Origin: Polyodon spathula
Lineage: Eukaryota > Chordata > Actinopteri > Acipenseriformes > Polyodontidae
Assembly: GCF_017654505.1 (NCBI RefSeq)
Contig: NC_054538.1
Location: forward strand, 58,527,684 to 58,591,683
DNA: 64,000 nucleotides
Direction of reading: 5' to 3'
Positions 54,949 to 64,000 of this stretch are shown here, one piece after another (the stretch's first letter is position 1; each line of letters begins with the position of its first letter). Below the pieces are notes generated by a model, which was not told the origin of the DNA, did not search any database, and worked only from the letters and a program-made list of their open reading frames with translations. Position numbers and translations under genes: made by a program.

Positions 54949-57110
54949 AAGAACATAAGAAGAAGAACATAAGAAAGTTTACAAACGAGAGGAGGCCATT
55001 CGGCCCATCTTGCTCGTTTGGTTGTTAGTAGCTTATTGATCCCAAAATCTCATCAAGCAGCTTCTTGAAGGATCCCAGGGTGTCAGCTTCAACAACATTA
55101 CTGGGGAGTTGATTCCAGACCCTCACAATTCTCTGTGTAAAAAAGTGTCTCCTATTTTCTGTTCTGAATGCCCCTTTTTCTAAACTCCATTTGTGACCCC
55201 TGGTCCTTGTTTCTTTTTTCAGGCTGAAAAAGTCCCTTGGGTCGACACTGTCAATACCTTTTAGAATTTTGAATGCTTGAATTAGGTCGCCACGTAGTCT
55301 TCTTTGTTCAAGACTGAACAGATTCAATTCTTTTAGCCTGTCTGCATATGACATGCCTTTTAAGCCCGGAATAATTCTGGTCGCTCTTCTTTGCACTCTT
55401 TCTAGAGCAGCAATATCTTTTTTATAGCGAGGTGACCAGAACTGAACACAATATTCAAGATGAGGTCTTACTAGTGCATTGTACAGTTTTAACATTACTT
55501 CCCTTGATTTAAATTCAACACTTTTCACAATGTATCCGAGCATCTTGTTAGCCTTTTTTATAGCTTCCCCACATTGTCTAGATGAAGACATTTCTGAGTC
55601 AACAAAAACTCCTAGGTCTTTTTCATAGATTCCTTCTCCAATTTCAATATCTCCTATATGATATTTATAATGTACATTTTTATTTCCTGCGTGCAGTACC
55701 TTACACTTTTCTCTATTAAATGTCATTTGCCATGTGTCTGCCCAGTTCTGAATCTTGTCTAGATCATTTTGAATGACCTTTGCTGCTGCAACAGTGTTTG
55801 CCACTCCTCCTACTTTTGTGTCGTCTGCAAATTTAACAAGTTTGCTTACTATACCAGAATCTAAATCATTAATGTAGATTAGGAATAGCAGAGGACCTAA
55901 TACTGATCCCTGTGGTACACCGCTGGTTACCACACTCCATTCTGAGGTTTTTCCTCTAATCAGTACTTTCTGTTTTCTACATGTTAACCACTCCCTAATC
56001 CATGTACATGTGTTTCCTTGAATCCCAACTGCGTTCAGTTTGAGAATTAATCTTTTGTGCGGGACTTTGTCAAAAGCTTTCTGGAAATCTAAATAAACCA
56101 TGTCATATGCTTTGCAATTATCCATTATGGATGTTGCATCCTCAAAAAAATCAAGCAAGTTAGTTAGACACGATCTCCCTTTCCTAAAACCATGTTGACT
56201 GTCTCCCAGTACCCTGTTACCATATAGGTAATTTTCCATTTTGGATCTTATTATAGTTTCCATAAGTTTGCATATAATAGAAGTCAGGCTTACTGGTCTG
56301 TAGTTACCTGGTTCAGTTTTGTTTCCCTTTTTGTGGATCGGTATTACGTTTGCAATTTTCCAGTCTGTCGGTACCACCCCTGTGTCAAGAGACTGCTGCA
56401 TGATCTTGGTTAGAAGTTTGTAAATTACTTCTTTCATTTCTTTGAGTACTACTGGGAGGATCTCATCCGGCCCAGGGGATTTGTTTATTTTAAGAGCTCC
56501 TAGTCCCTTTAACACTTCTGCCTCAGTTATGCTAAAGTTATTTAAAACTGGACAGGAACTGGATGACATGTGGAGCATGTTGTCAGTATCTTCCTTTGTA
56601 AAAACTTGTGAAAAGTAATCATTTAACATATTTGCTATTTTTTTTTCTTCATCTACGATTTTGCCATTTGTATCTCTTAAACATTTAATCTCCTCTTTGA
56701 ATGTTCTCTTGCTGTTGTAATATTGGAAAAACATTTTGGAATTGGTTTTAGCTCCCTTAGCAATGTTTATTTCTATTTCTCTCTTGGCCTTTCTAACTTC
56801 CTTTTTGACTTGCGTTTGCAGTTCTGTGTACTCTTTCTGCGTACTTTCTTTTTGGTCCTTTTTTAATGCTCTGTAAAGTGCCTTTTTTCGCTGAATATTT
56901 TTTTTAATTGATCTATTAAACCATTTGGGCAATTAGTTTTACATTTAGATTTGTCTACTTTAGGGATATAATTGTTTTGTGCCTCTAGTACTACATTTTT
57001 GAAGAACAACCATCCTTCTTCTGTGGGTGTTTTCTCTATTTTACTCCAATCTACTTCTGTTAGTCTCTGTTTCATACCTTCATAGTTTGCTTTGAATGAA
57101 TGGAGTTTGT
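54949..57110 (-). mobile_element. CR1-like LINE, 5'-truncated
   Basis: The minus strand carries the end of ORF2, starting in the linker between endonuclease and polymerase ('TEVDWSKIEKTPTEEGW', about 57050). The polymerase follows, then a short 3' UTR with 'gaggccattcggcccatc' on the plus strand and a tail of repeated TTCTTATG-type units (54949-54975). CR1 elements lack poly-A and end in such short repeats. A frameshift near 56930 separates linker and polymerase. It inserted near the end of the hAT transposase. Confidence 0.88.
55025..56932 (-). pseudogene. CR1-like LINE reverse transcriptase and C-terminal region
   Basis: This is the longest open frame in the window (635 codons). It reads from 'PKWFNRSIKKNIQRKKA' through the polymerase blocks 'NYRPVSLTSIICKLME', 'YLDFQKAFDKVPHKRL', 'GVPQGSVLGPLLFLIYIND' and 'KFADDTKVGG'. 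The last holds the catalytic Asp pair, with Phe in place of the commoner Tyr, as is usual in this clade. The C-terminal part includes 'LVRPHLEYCVQFWSP' and 'LERVQRRATRIIPGLKGMSY', typical of CR1-type LINEs. The intact frame suggests recent activity of the family. This copy lacks the endonuclease and 5' end and cannot move on its own. Confidence 0.93.
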
Positions 57111-58160
57111 TCACAACCATCCCTGCTTTGCTGAACACACGCTCGCTCGGGACCGATGCTGCAGGGATACTTAATGTGCTCTTTGCCAAGGCTGTTAGGT
57201 TGGGAAAGTATTTCTGGTTATTTTTCCACCAAGTCAATAACTGGCCATTTTAATTCAAGGCGGCATTCAAACATATAATAAACTTTGTTCCACCTTGTTT
57301 GCACGTCCTGTATTAACTTGAGTGGTGCTTTTTCTGTGTTCAGCATTTCTGTTTGTTTCCTATTTAAAGCACTTGTTGCCATCTCACTCTTTTTAAAATA
57401 TGCAACCAGTCTCCTTGCTGCTGCCACTAATGTATGGACTTGTTGTACATCCTCCAAGCTTTTCTGAATGCAGAGATTTATATTGTGCCCTGCACAGCTC
57501 ACACTTGCCACGCTACTAAAAAGTAACACAGCACACTCACATGCAGAAAGCAAAGACATTGCTCTGCAAACTTTGGCAGCATTGTCATAAACACAAGCTA
57601 TTACTTTTGTAGCCACTTCAAACTCTGTGTTTATCTGATTGATCGCTGCTGCTAAATTCACAGCTGTGTGTCTCTCGTGTAATTTTCGTGTCGCAATACT
57701 TTTGACTTGAGTTCCCAGTTTTGCTTACTGTAATGGCGGATGTTAAAAACATTTATTGTGCCATGCTTGTATACATCGGTAGTGATAGACATTGAATTAC
57801 ACGCCTTAAATCCTGTCAAAGCTTTTCCTTTGCACGTTCGTGGTCCAGAGTAATGAATATGTAGATTGTCTTTCACAAGGCATTTCAAAGCCTGGAGCAG
57901 GATTCACAGTCAGATTTCTAAATGCAGCTCCCCTACTTTACTAACAGGTTTGATATCCTGTGTGACAACATCCACTATCAGGCCTGTTATTTCTTTTGCT
58001 CTGACGCTTGTTGGATCAACTTTCTTTCCAAAATAACCTGTCACTGAAGGTGTTGCTTCCTTTAGTTTTTCTTTACTTCTGTTCCGGCTGTCGTGTTTTG
58101 TCTGGTGCTGTCTTACTAAAGATCCCGCAGGTTGGCAGTATTGCCACAGAAGCTCATTAA
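57110..58160 (-). pseudogene. hAT transposase, degenerate
   Basis: Reading on the minus strand, a BED-finger remnant (about 58150, 'LVRQHQTKH') is followed by 'FGKKVDPTSVRAKEITGL'. The central part contains 'KVIACVYDNAAKVC', 'VSCAGHNINLCIQKSLED' and 'LIQDVQTRWNKVYYMFE', with the conserved CxxH-like and RW motifs of the hAT core. The dimerisation domain 'STLSIPAASVPSERVFSKAG' then stops at the LINE junction. The pattern is that of ZBED-type hAT enzymes. Frameshifts occur near 57650, 57890 and 57220. Confidence 0.87.
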
Positions 58161-58403
58161 AACTCAGTCACTCACTCATCAAAACAGTTTTACGTTTTTA
58201 TTTTGTTCTTTTGTAAAAATAAATAAATAAATAAATTCCAAACGTCTGATGACATTAAAATTAAATTAAATCAACAATTTAACTAACAAAATCTGATCCT
58301 GAAATGCAGCCTACCCCTAGTCTCTTCTCTAGGTTTTTTTTCTTTTTTTTTTTGTCACGCTTACTCTGAAAACATACATGCTGCGTAGTGTGGGCGGGGA
58401 GGT

Positions 58404-58408
<5 letters not shown>

Positions 58409-58478
<70 letters not shown>

Positions 58479-58479
58479 T
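58409..58479. repeat. (TTA)n microsatellite inside the hAT
   Basis: About 23 uninterrupted TTA units near the right end of the hAT element. Confidence 0.95.
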
Positions 58480-59029
58480 AAATGAAACAAAGGAAAGGCA
58501 AGGAATAAGAGGGTAGATTTTAAAAACGGTCCTATTAAAGAACGGATGTTTTTTTTTTCAACCATCGATGGTTATTCTAGCGATTCGATGCATCGATGCA
58601 TTGTCCCAGCCCTAGTTTTTCACGTTTATGTATATGTGGTCTTTTTGAAAAAAATAAGAAAAAAAGTTTAATTTTCAATGTAAATATGGTGTTTCTGCTC
58701 CGAAAATATAATGGATGATGTTCATAAATAAAAATATTAAGTTGTATCTGATTGTTTTTCATTTTCATATCGAAGCCGTTTTAAAATGGAGCCCCAAATT
58801 TTGCGGGTGCGCCGGTTGTATGTTGTCCAAAATCTCGGCGGTTCTAGTGTTAACTATAAGAAAGGAACAGATTGCCTAGCCAAGCCCCCTTTTGTACTGT
58901 CCATCACGTCCCCTTGGTTAACAAGTGTAACTGTTTCTCCTCCAATCTGCGGATTTCTTTTTTCTCTCAGGAATTTAAAACTTAAATCAGATTTCTGCTA
59001 CTCTTGGCAACAATGTAGATAGCAACAAG

Positions 59030-59620
59030 AGGGTTAGCATCACATGAGACCAAGATCGACAGATTTGAGGCTAAGATGGCGGATATGGAAAACAGAAATC
59101 GATGCAATAACCCTTCACCCGATCAGTATGAGAGAGGGAGCTGAGGGAGTAGTCACAGTCGATTTTTTGACCAAATCACTTCCATTGTGGATTCTTACCT
59201 TGTCTGGGATGGACATTAAAATAATGCAGGCTCACCGAATTTATTCTGATCTCCAATCGTTTAAGATATTCAGACCGTCAGGCTATCTTTCAAGCAGCCA
59301 GGAAAGACACCCCTCTCTCTGCGTCTAAGGAACTCTTCCTGGATTATATAACTTTACAGCTCAGCGCTGCAGGGCCTTTTTTCGATTTTTCACTTTTGCC
59401 ATTTCCTGTGGTCTGCAGGCATTTCTGATTTATCCGACGGCTCTTATGATCAACCAAAACTCAAAAGTTCATCTGTTCCAGTCCCCAGATGACGCCTAAG
59501 CCTTCCTGGATTCTCTCGACCTTCTAGTCCCATCCCAGGCCTTTGGTCTTTCTCCCTCTCCTGCTGGTGAGACGCAGGGCTTATGCTTGCCCTGTCTACC
59601 AGAATCACGGATAGATACTT
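59030..59620 (+). pseudogene. L1/Tx1-type LINE ORF1 fragment
   Basis: Plus-strand frames encode 'TKIDRFEAKMADMENRN', a coiled-coil end, then 'ISMREGAEGVVTVDFLTK' and 'LPLWILTLSGMDIKIMQAHR', the RNA-binding part of L1-type ORF1 proteins. A shifted frame adds 'KTPLSASKELFLDYITLQLS', and later words resemble the C-terminal domain. The protein would bind LINE RNA. No ORF2 is seen nearby. Confidence 0.72.
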
Positions 59621-60370
59621 TGCAGGATGAGGGGCACTGGGTATTCTTTTACTTCAGTTTACTTCAGATACTTCAGATAAGTTTACTTCGGATTCAGTTG
59701 CTGTATTTCAAACTGTTATTTTTTATTATCATCGGAAGTGCATACTATACTAAATAAAAAAGAAATGAAGACACGACACTAAAACGCCATAGTAGCTTTT
59801 TTTAAACAGCCCCAGTGCCAAAGACTTTCACCCACTGAGCAGAGTGGGGAAAAAAGGTCAAGATTTACAACAAACTCCTTCAGATTAAGCTGGTAAAATA
59901 CATATGTTGTATTATGTTCCATTTTTTGTTGTTAGACTCTGTGCAGTCATCAATGAGGTTATATGCAACAATGCAAGTACTTGTCATGAGTGCGTTTTAA
60001 CATTATTTTAGTGTAGCGTAGGTAGTTTTTGTTACTGCGTTTTGATACCGTTATCCATAAAAAAATAACTGCATTTATCCTGCATGATGGCAAATTTGGC
60101 AAATGTATGATTCCTAAAGATTTTTTAGCAGTTGATTCGGAATAATAAATAAGTAACTTAACTGCTTAAATTATGTACTTACAGATGTATTAAGGCTTAC
60201 AATGATGTTTTGTTGTCTGTCTATTATATTCCACCCCCCCCCACCTCGAAATTACACAAATCGCACCCTGCACATACGCTCATTGTAAACTGGCCCAAAT
60301 ACTTCCTGTTTTTTGTTTTTTTTTCATTCATGATGCTATTTGGGACAGAGAATGTTCAATGTTGACACAA

Positions 60371-60399
60371 CTCCCCCCCCCCCCCCCCCCCCCCCCCCC
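60371..60399. repeat. Poly-C tract
   Basis: About 28 consecutive C, in a region that also has a shorter C run at about 60233-60242. Confidence 0.95.
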
Positions 60400-61257
60400 A
60401 GCCCCACAGAATTTTTCCAAAATGACATGGTCGTCTGGCTTGGTCTTCACAGATAAGGTGAGGTTTCTTAGGCTTAAAAAGACTTCAAACCTCCAGTCTC
60501 CCTGACAAAAACAAAGCTATCATGTTCAAAGCAAACCCACAGCTGTTTTGTTGTGTGCAACTAGGATCATGAAAGCATTTAATGTCACTGCAACCCATCT
60601 GGATACAGCAGAGAAAGTATCAAAGAAATGGAAGATTGCAATATTTTAAATTATTTAGAGCCAGTGAATTAAATTATGTAAGACAGGAATAATAAAAAGC
60701 ATGCAAGAAAGGGTTTCTGTTTTTTTGTCTGATCTTTCTGAAATAAAAAAAATGTGTGCTTGCAACCTGTAATCATTGATCTTTAGAATGTCAAACATTC
60801 TGACACTCCTAGTTTTACTAATCAATACCAATATGATTCTTTCTGATGCCTTTGTATAAGAAAGAGATTAAAAGCCAGATTCAGAGGAAAACACGAGAGC
60901 TGTTTAAAATCAAGCTTCAATCTAGTCATAGCTCTTCAGCTCAGTGATGGAAAGACAAAATCAAGATGGTTTATTTGATGACCTTTGTATGTTTCCAGTG
61001 CTCTCTGGCTGTCTGTACTTTCGAAAGAACTAAACACACTGAATACTGGTACCTTATGATTACAGTGAGCACCAAATAAAAGCATTCAGTCTTGACTGAA
61101 GAATGGTTAGCTTCAAATCTGTTTTCTTAGTTTCTCTTAAATCTCCCTTGCCTTGCAATCATTCTGAGTGGTTCTTAGAGCAATTTCTTAAATACTGTAC
61201 TTTTTGATAAGTCTGTGTGTGCTGACGAGGAGTTCAAATACTGCTCTTCAGTTAATA

Positions 61258-61259
61258 TT

Positions 61260-61290
<31 letters not shown>

Positions 61291-61312
61291 TTATTATTAT
61301 TATTATTATTAT
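61258..61312. repeat. Compound (TTC)n(TTA)n microsatellite
   Basis: About ten TTC units switch directly to about eight TTA units, a sign that one array arose by point mutation and expansion within the other. Confidence 0.93.
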
Positions 61313-62029
61313 TTTTAGCATTAGCAGGCACCCTTTTCCAGTTCTAGTTGCTTGCCACAGACATGTGGAATGTAGGCTCTATCTGCCAAATTGTCTATAT
61401 TAGTATGAGCAAGGGTAACGGGGGAGATAAATAAGGCCGGGCGGGGGGAGGGATCACAGAGACAGCAGGGGTAACTACGCCCAGGATAAGCCATCACCGC
61501 TACACCACGCACTGGTCGAATTAAGCAAGCTCTATAAAGGGCAACTAAAATGTAGAGTTATATATAGGAACCACAAGAAAAGGTAAACATGCAAAACTGT
61601 ACTTCAGTGTTTTTATTTATAAGATAAAATATGCTTTTTGGATTTATAACCACAGATGTATATCTTTGCAGACATACACACATAAATTTGATGATTGATT
61701 GTTATTAAATGGATACCTTTCTGAGTACCACAGCACTTGTCAGATGGCTTTATAGAAAAATTTGTTTCATTTTTTGAAGAAAAGTCAATGAACTATTCAG
61801 GAATATTAAGATACAGTAATCTGTTGCATATCTGACTGCGGTGGGACCAGAGTATAAGCGCTGATATGTAAAAAGTCAGATAAATGAACCATTGTACAGC
61901 TGTAACAATTACTATATTCACACAATTATTATTTTGAGATTCAGCTTTTAATAGTGAGTTCCCTTGTTTAGGAAGACATAAAGATGGGTAGGTTTAGGAT
62001 TGTGTCCATTTGTTACATTTGCTCAAACA

Positions 62030-62033
<4 letters not shown>

Positions 62034-62068
<35 letters not shown>
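62034..62068. repeat. Poly-A tract
   Basis: About 35 consecutive A, with a second A run at about 62119-62130. No LINE or SINE body is recognised on its left. Confidence 0.93.
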
Positions 62069-62069
<1 letters not shown>

Positions 62070-64000
62070 AGAAAAAGAAAACTGAAGTTACAACAGATAT
62101 TAAATATGCAGTACTTAGAAAAAAAAAAAAGTCTTGAATGGGGGTTTCTTTGAAGGTTCGCTTTTTTGCTGCCATTGCTATCAAAAGTTGAGTCTGATCA
62201 GCTTTGGATCACAGTGCTCTTTCCATTTCTAAACTCTGCTATTTTACCTCTGGTAACTCCCTTTTGCAACTTTTTTTCAATTGTAAGCACAACTCGTGTT
62301 GACTTTCCTGTTTGCATTAGCGCTGTACATGTTGCTGACTTTGCTGAAGAGCTTGGTCATGGAGGATAAATGGGTAGGGCAGTTACGTGACAGCGGATAC
62401 ATGACGGAGTTATGTATTTAGACAACAAGGGGTAAAAGGGGGAAACAAATGCTTTACCTAACAGCACAAAACAGCACTGTTTTTTGTGTGTTTGGCATGC
62501 CAGGGAATGTATATTTCAAAATTGTTAAAAAGGTTTATGCATACACTCAATCTTGGCAGTTTCAAATGTCTGCAATCTTGGAAAGATGAAAACAATTAAA
62601 TGAAAACAATACATCTGTCAAGACCACTTAAATGAAGCGCACCCATCAGTTCATGCAAGCTTAAAAGTATATTTCTGGTTTGCTTAAAATGATTTCAGTT
62701 GCCAGTTTTCTCAAAACAATAGGCTAGTCTCTGTGGAAATCTGGAAGTAATTTGTGATGCCAAAATCGGAGTTATTCAGCTCCAATGCTATTGTAGCTAT
62801 TGACCACTAAATGCTTGAAAAACACAAGACCTTTGCAGTACTAAGGGTTATACAGGTGTATTTAACATGGTCTTGTTCGAAATAATCAGCACAAAAGTGC
62901 TGAGCCTATTAACTTTACTCATTCCTTTTTGTGTTTGTGTTTCCCAGGACAATTTTCTGAAAGCCGTGTCTTGAGTGAATGTCTGCTGGAATCTCTTTAC
63001 TTATCAGGAATTAAGTGGAATTTAAGTAAATTCCTAAATGGTTTTCAACTGGGGATTCCACTGCTTCCCCATCCATGCTGTGGCCTTTGAACTTCAATTG
63101 CAGCAGATTCACAGAATGCTTACTCAAATACCAAAAATGTTTGCTTCAACTGTTTAACAGTTTAACTCCTATTAAGTGCAAGTTAATTACGTTTTCTTTC
63201 TGTGGCATCTGTGAAATATTCTTCCCTGAGCCATTTTAACTCCATGAAGTCCCAAATGGTACCACATAATCATTTTATGTTCAGCATACTTGTTAACATT
63301 TTTTTTTTCTAAAGCATGGGACTTAGTTAATGGCAGGAGCAGTTACATTGTTTTCCTCTGTAGTCTTTGCTGTTTTACACCTTTTAAAATGATTCCATAA
63401 GGGATAAACAACAGTAAGTGTTGACTGTAAACAAAATTCAGTTGTGGGTTATTTTCTTACCGATTCAACACGTTTGAGTTATTTATACCATTAAAACATT
63501 TTTAATTGATACTTTATCAATAATGAGATTCAATTGATTGTTAATTTGGTAATGGATTTGTTTTCTGCTGTTTTGTTTCAAACAGTTACAATGTTTGTCT
63601 CTCACACTGTGGAAATGTTGTCACAAGTTCTTCTTTTTGAGTGTGAAATCCCACTACAGACAAAATTGTCAGTTTAAGTGAAGATATTAGCGAGGACTAT
63701 GTTTAAAATATATAACATGAAAGTGGCAGTAGCAAAATAAAAATGCAAAAAACAAAGGAATATAAACCAGCAACAGAAAATTATTGATTATTTTGCCAAA
63801 CCTTAAACAGATGAAGACCTAAATATCATTGCCAGCGAGTGAGATGCACTCAGGCAAAATGCTTGCTGAACAATGGTTAAAATGAAAGAAATGCAAAAGC
63901 TTGAGTTTACATCCAACATCTGTGTAATTGATGGAGATTTACACTTCACAAGTTTTACCACCAAACCATGTTAGTTTCTGAGAAAACTGAATTCCAAAGA

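Larger units (their letters stand above)
54368..58614 (-). mobile_element. ZBED-type hAT transposon, host of a LINE insertion
   Basis: The ends read TAGGGCTGGGAT and, inverted, TAGGGCTGGGACA, with nearby 'gatgcatcg' words in both arms. An exact 8-bp target duplication 'gtttttca' flanks the element at 54360-54367 and 58615-58622. The minus strand carries transposase remnants from about 58160 to 57110, interrupted at the C-terminus by a CR1-like LINE. A (TTA)n array lies at 58409-58479. Without the LINE the element would be about 2.1 kb. Confidence 0.92.
53755..58853 (+). mobile_element. piggyBac remnant hosting a hAT element
   Basis: A transposase C-terminal remnant (53755-54248) is followed by an A/T-rich 3' region, an inserted hAT (54368-58614), and then the rest of the 3' region. 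It ends 'ggcggttctagtgTTAA' at 58850-58853. TTAA preceded by this kind of terminal sequence is the expected piggyBac boundary. The 5' part of the element is missing and meets gypsy sequence at about 53755. Confidence 0.75.
59630..64000. other. AT-rich intergenic sequence, no gene seen
   Basis: Contains a C tract (about 60371-60399), a TTC/TTA array (61258-61312) and an A tract (62034-62068). The segment at 61410-61520 is GC-richer. I see no coding exon, RNA gene or complete transposon. Confidence 0.45.

Overview
This window looks like nuclear DNA from a vertebrate, most likely a ray-finned fish outside the main teleost lineages, such as a sturgeon or paddlefish. That placement is an inference from the repeat mix: DIRS-like, Gmr1-like gypsy, CR1-like LINE, several hAT families, piggyBac, Tc1 and pogo copies, dense AT and TAA microsatellites, and a CR1 3' end of a type I associate with those fish. 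There are no prokaryotic operons and almost no long open frames. The sequence is AT-rich and mostly intronic.

The one host gene I recognise is TASP1 (taspase-1, threonine aspartase), read on the minus strand. Its start-codon exon lies at about 48312-48450. Further exons follow at 43601-43668, 38635-38703, 30826-30910, about 26242-26322, 18082-18201 (with the Asp-Thr self-cleavage site), 15527-15605 and 2190-2300. The last coding exon would lie beyond the left edge. Several expected exons were not found, one exon has lost its 5' splice site, and two neighbouring exons have conflicting phases. This copy may therefore be a decaying duplicate. Two candidate plus-strand exons (23197-23293, 30458-30529) remain unidentified.

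The introns hold layered mobile elements. A deleted DIRS-like retrotransposon lies at 4706-8092, a hAT derivative with a BED finger at 8903-10361, an RPL8 processed pseudogene at about 16334-16840, and a 580-bp near-perfect palindrome with CACTA-like ends at 16861-17440. A pogo transposase tail sits at 21328-21519. A gypsy element with two LTRs and a 5-bp target duplication occupies 31849-36330. An L2-type LINE tail lies inside long inverted arms at 36400-37730, and a hAT fragment is split by a solo LTR at 40080-41260. A hAT MITE follows at 44452-45197.

Upstream of the TASP1 start are a second solo LTR (49256-49770), a Tc1-like element with an internal fold-back (50552-51598), and a second, LTR-less copy of the gypsy family (51640-53755). 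Next comes a triple nest: a piggyBac remnant (53755-58853) contains a hAT (54368-58614, perfect 8-bp duplication), which contains a 5'-truncated CR1-like LINE (about 54949-57110). An L1/Tx1-type ORF1 fragment follows at about 59030-59620. From there to the right edge I see only microsatellites, homopolymers and AT-rich sequence.

The most notable structure is the gypsy family. Its gag has a SCAN-like capsid segment, and its integrase precedes its reverse transcriptase. That is the unusual Gmr1-type domain order, and two independently damaged copies support it.
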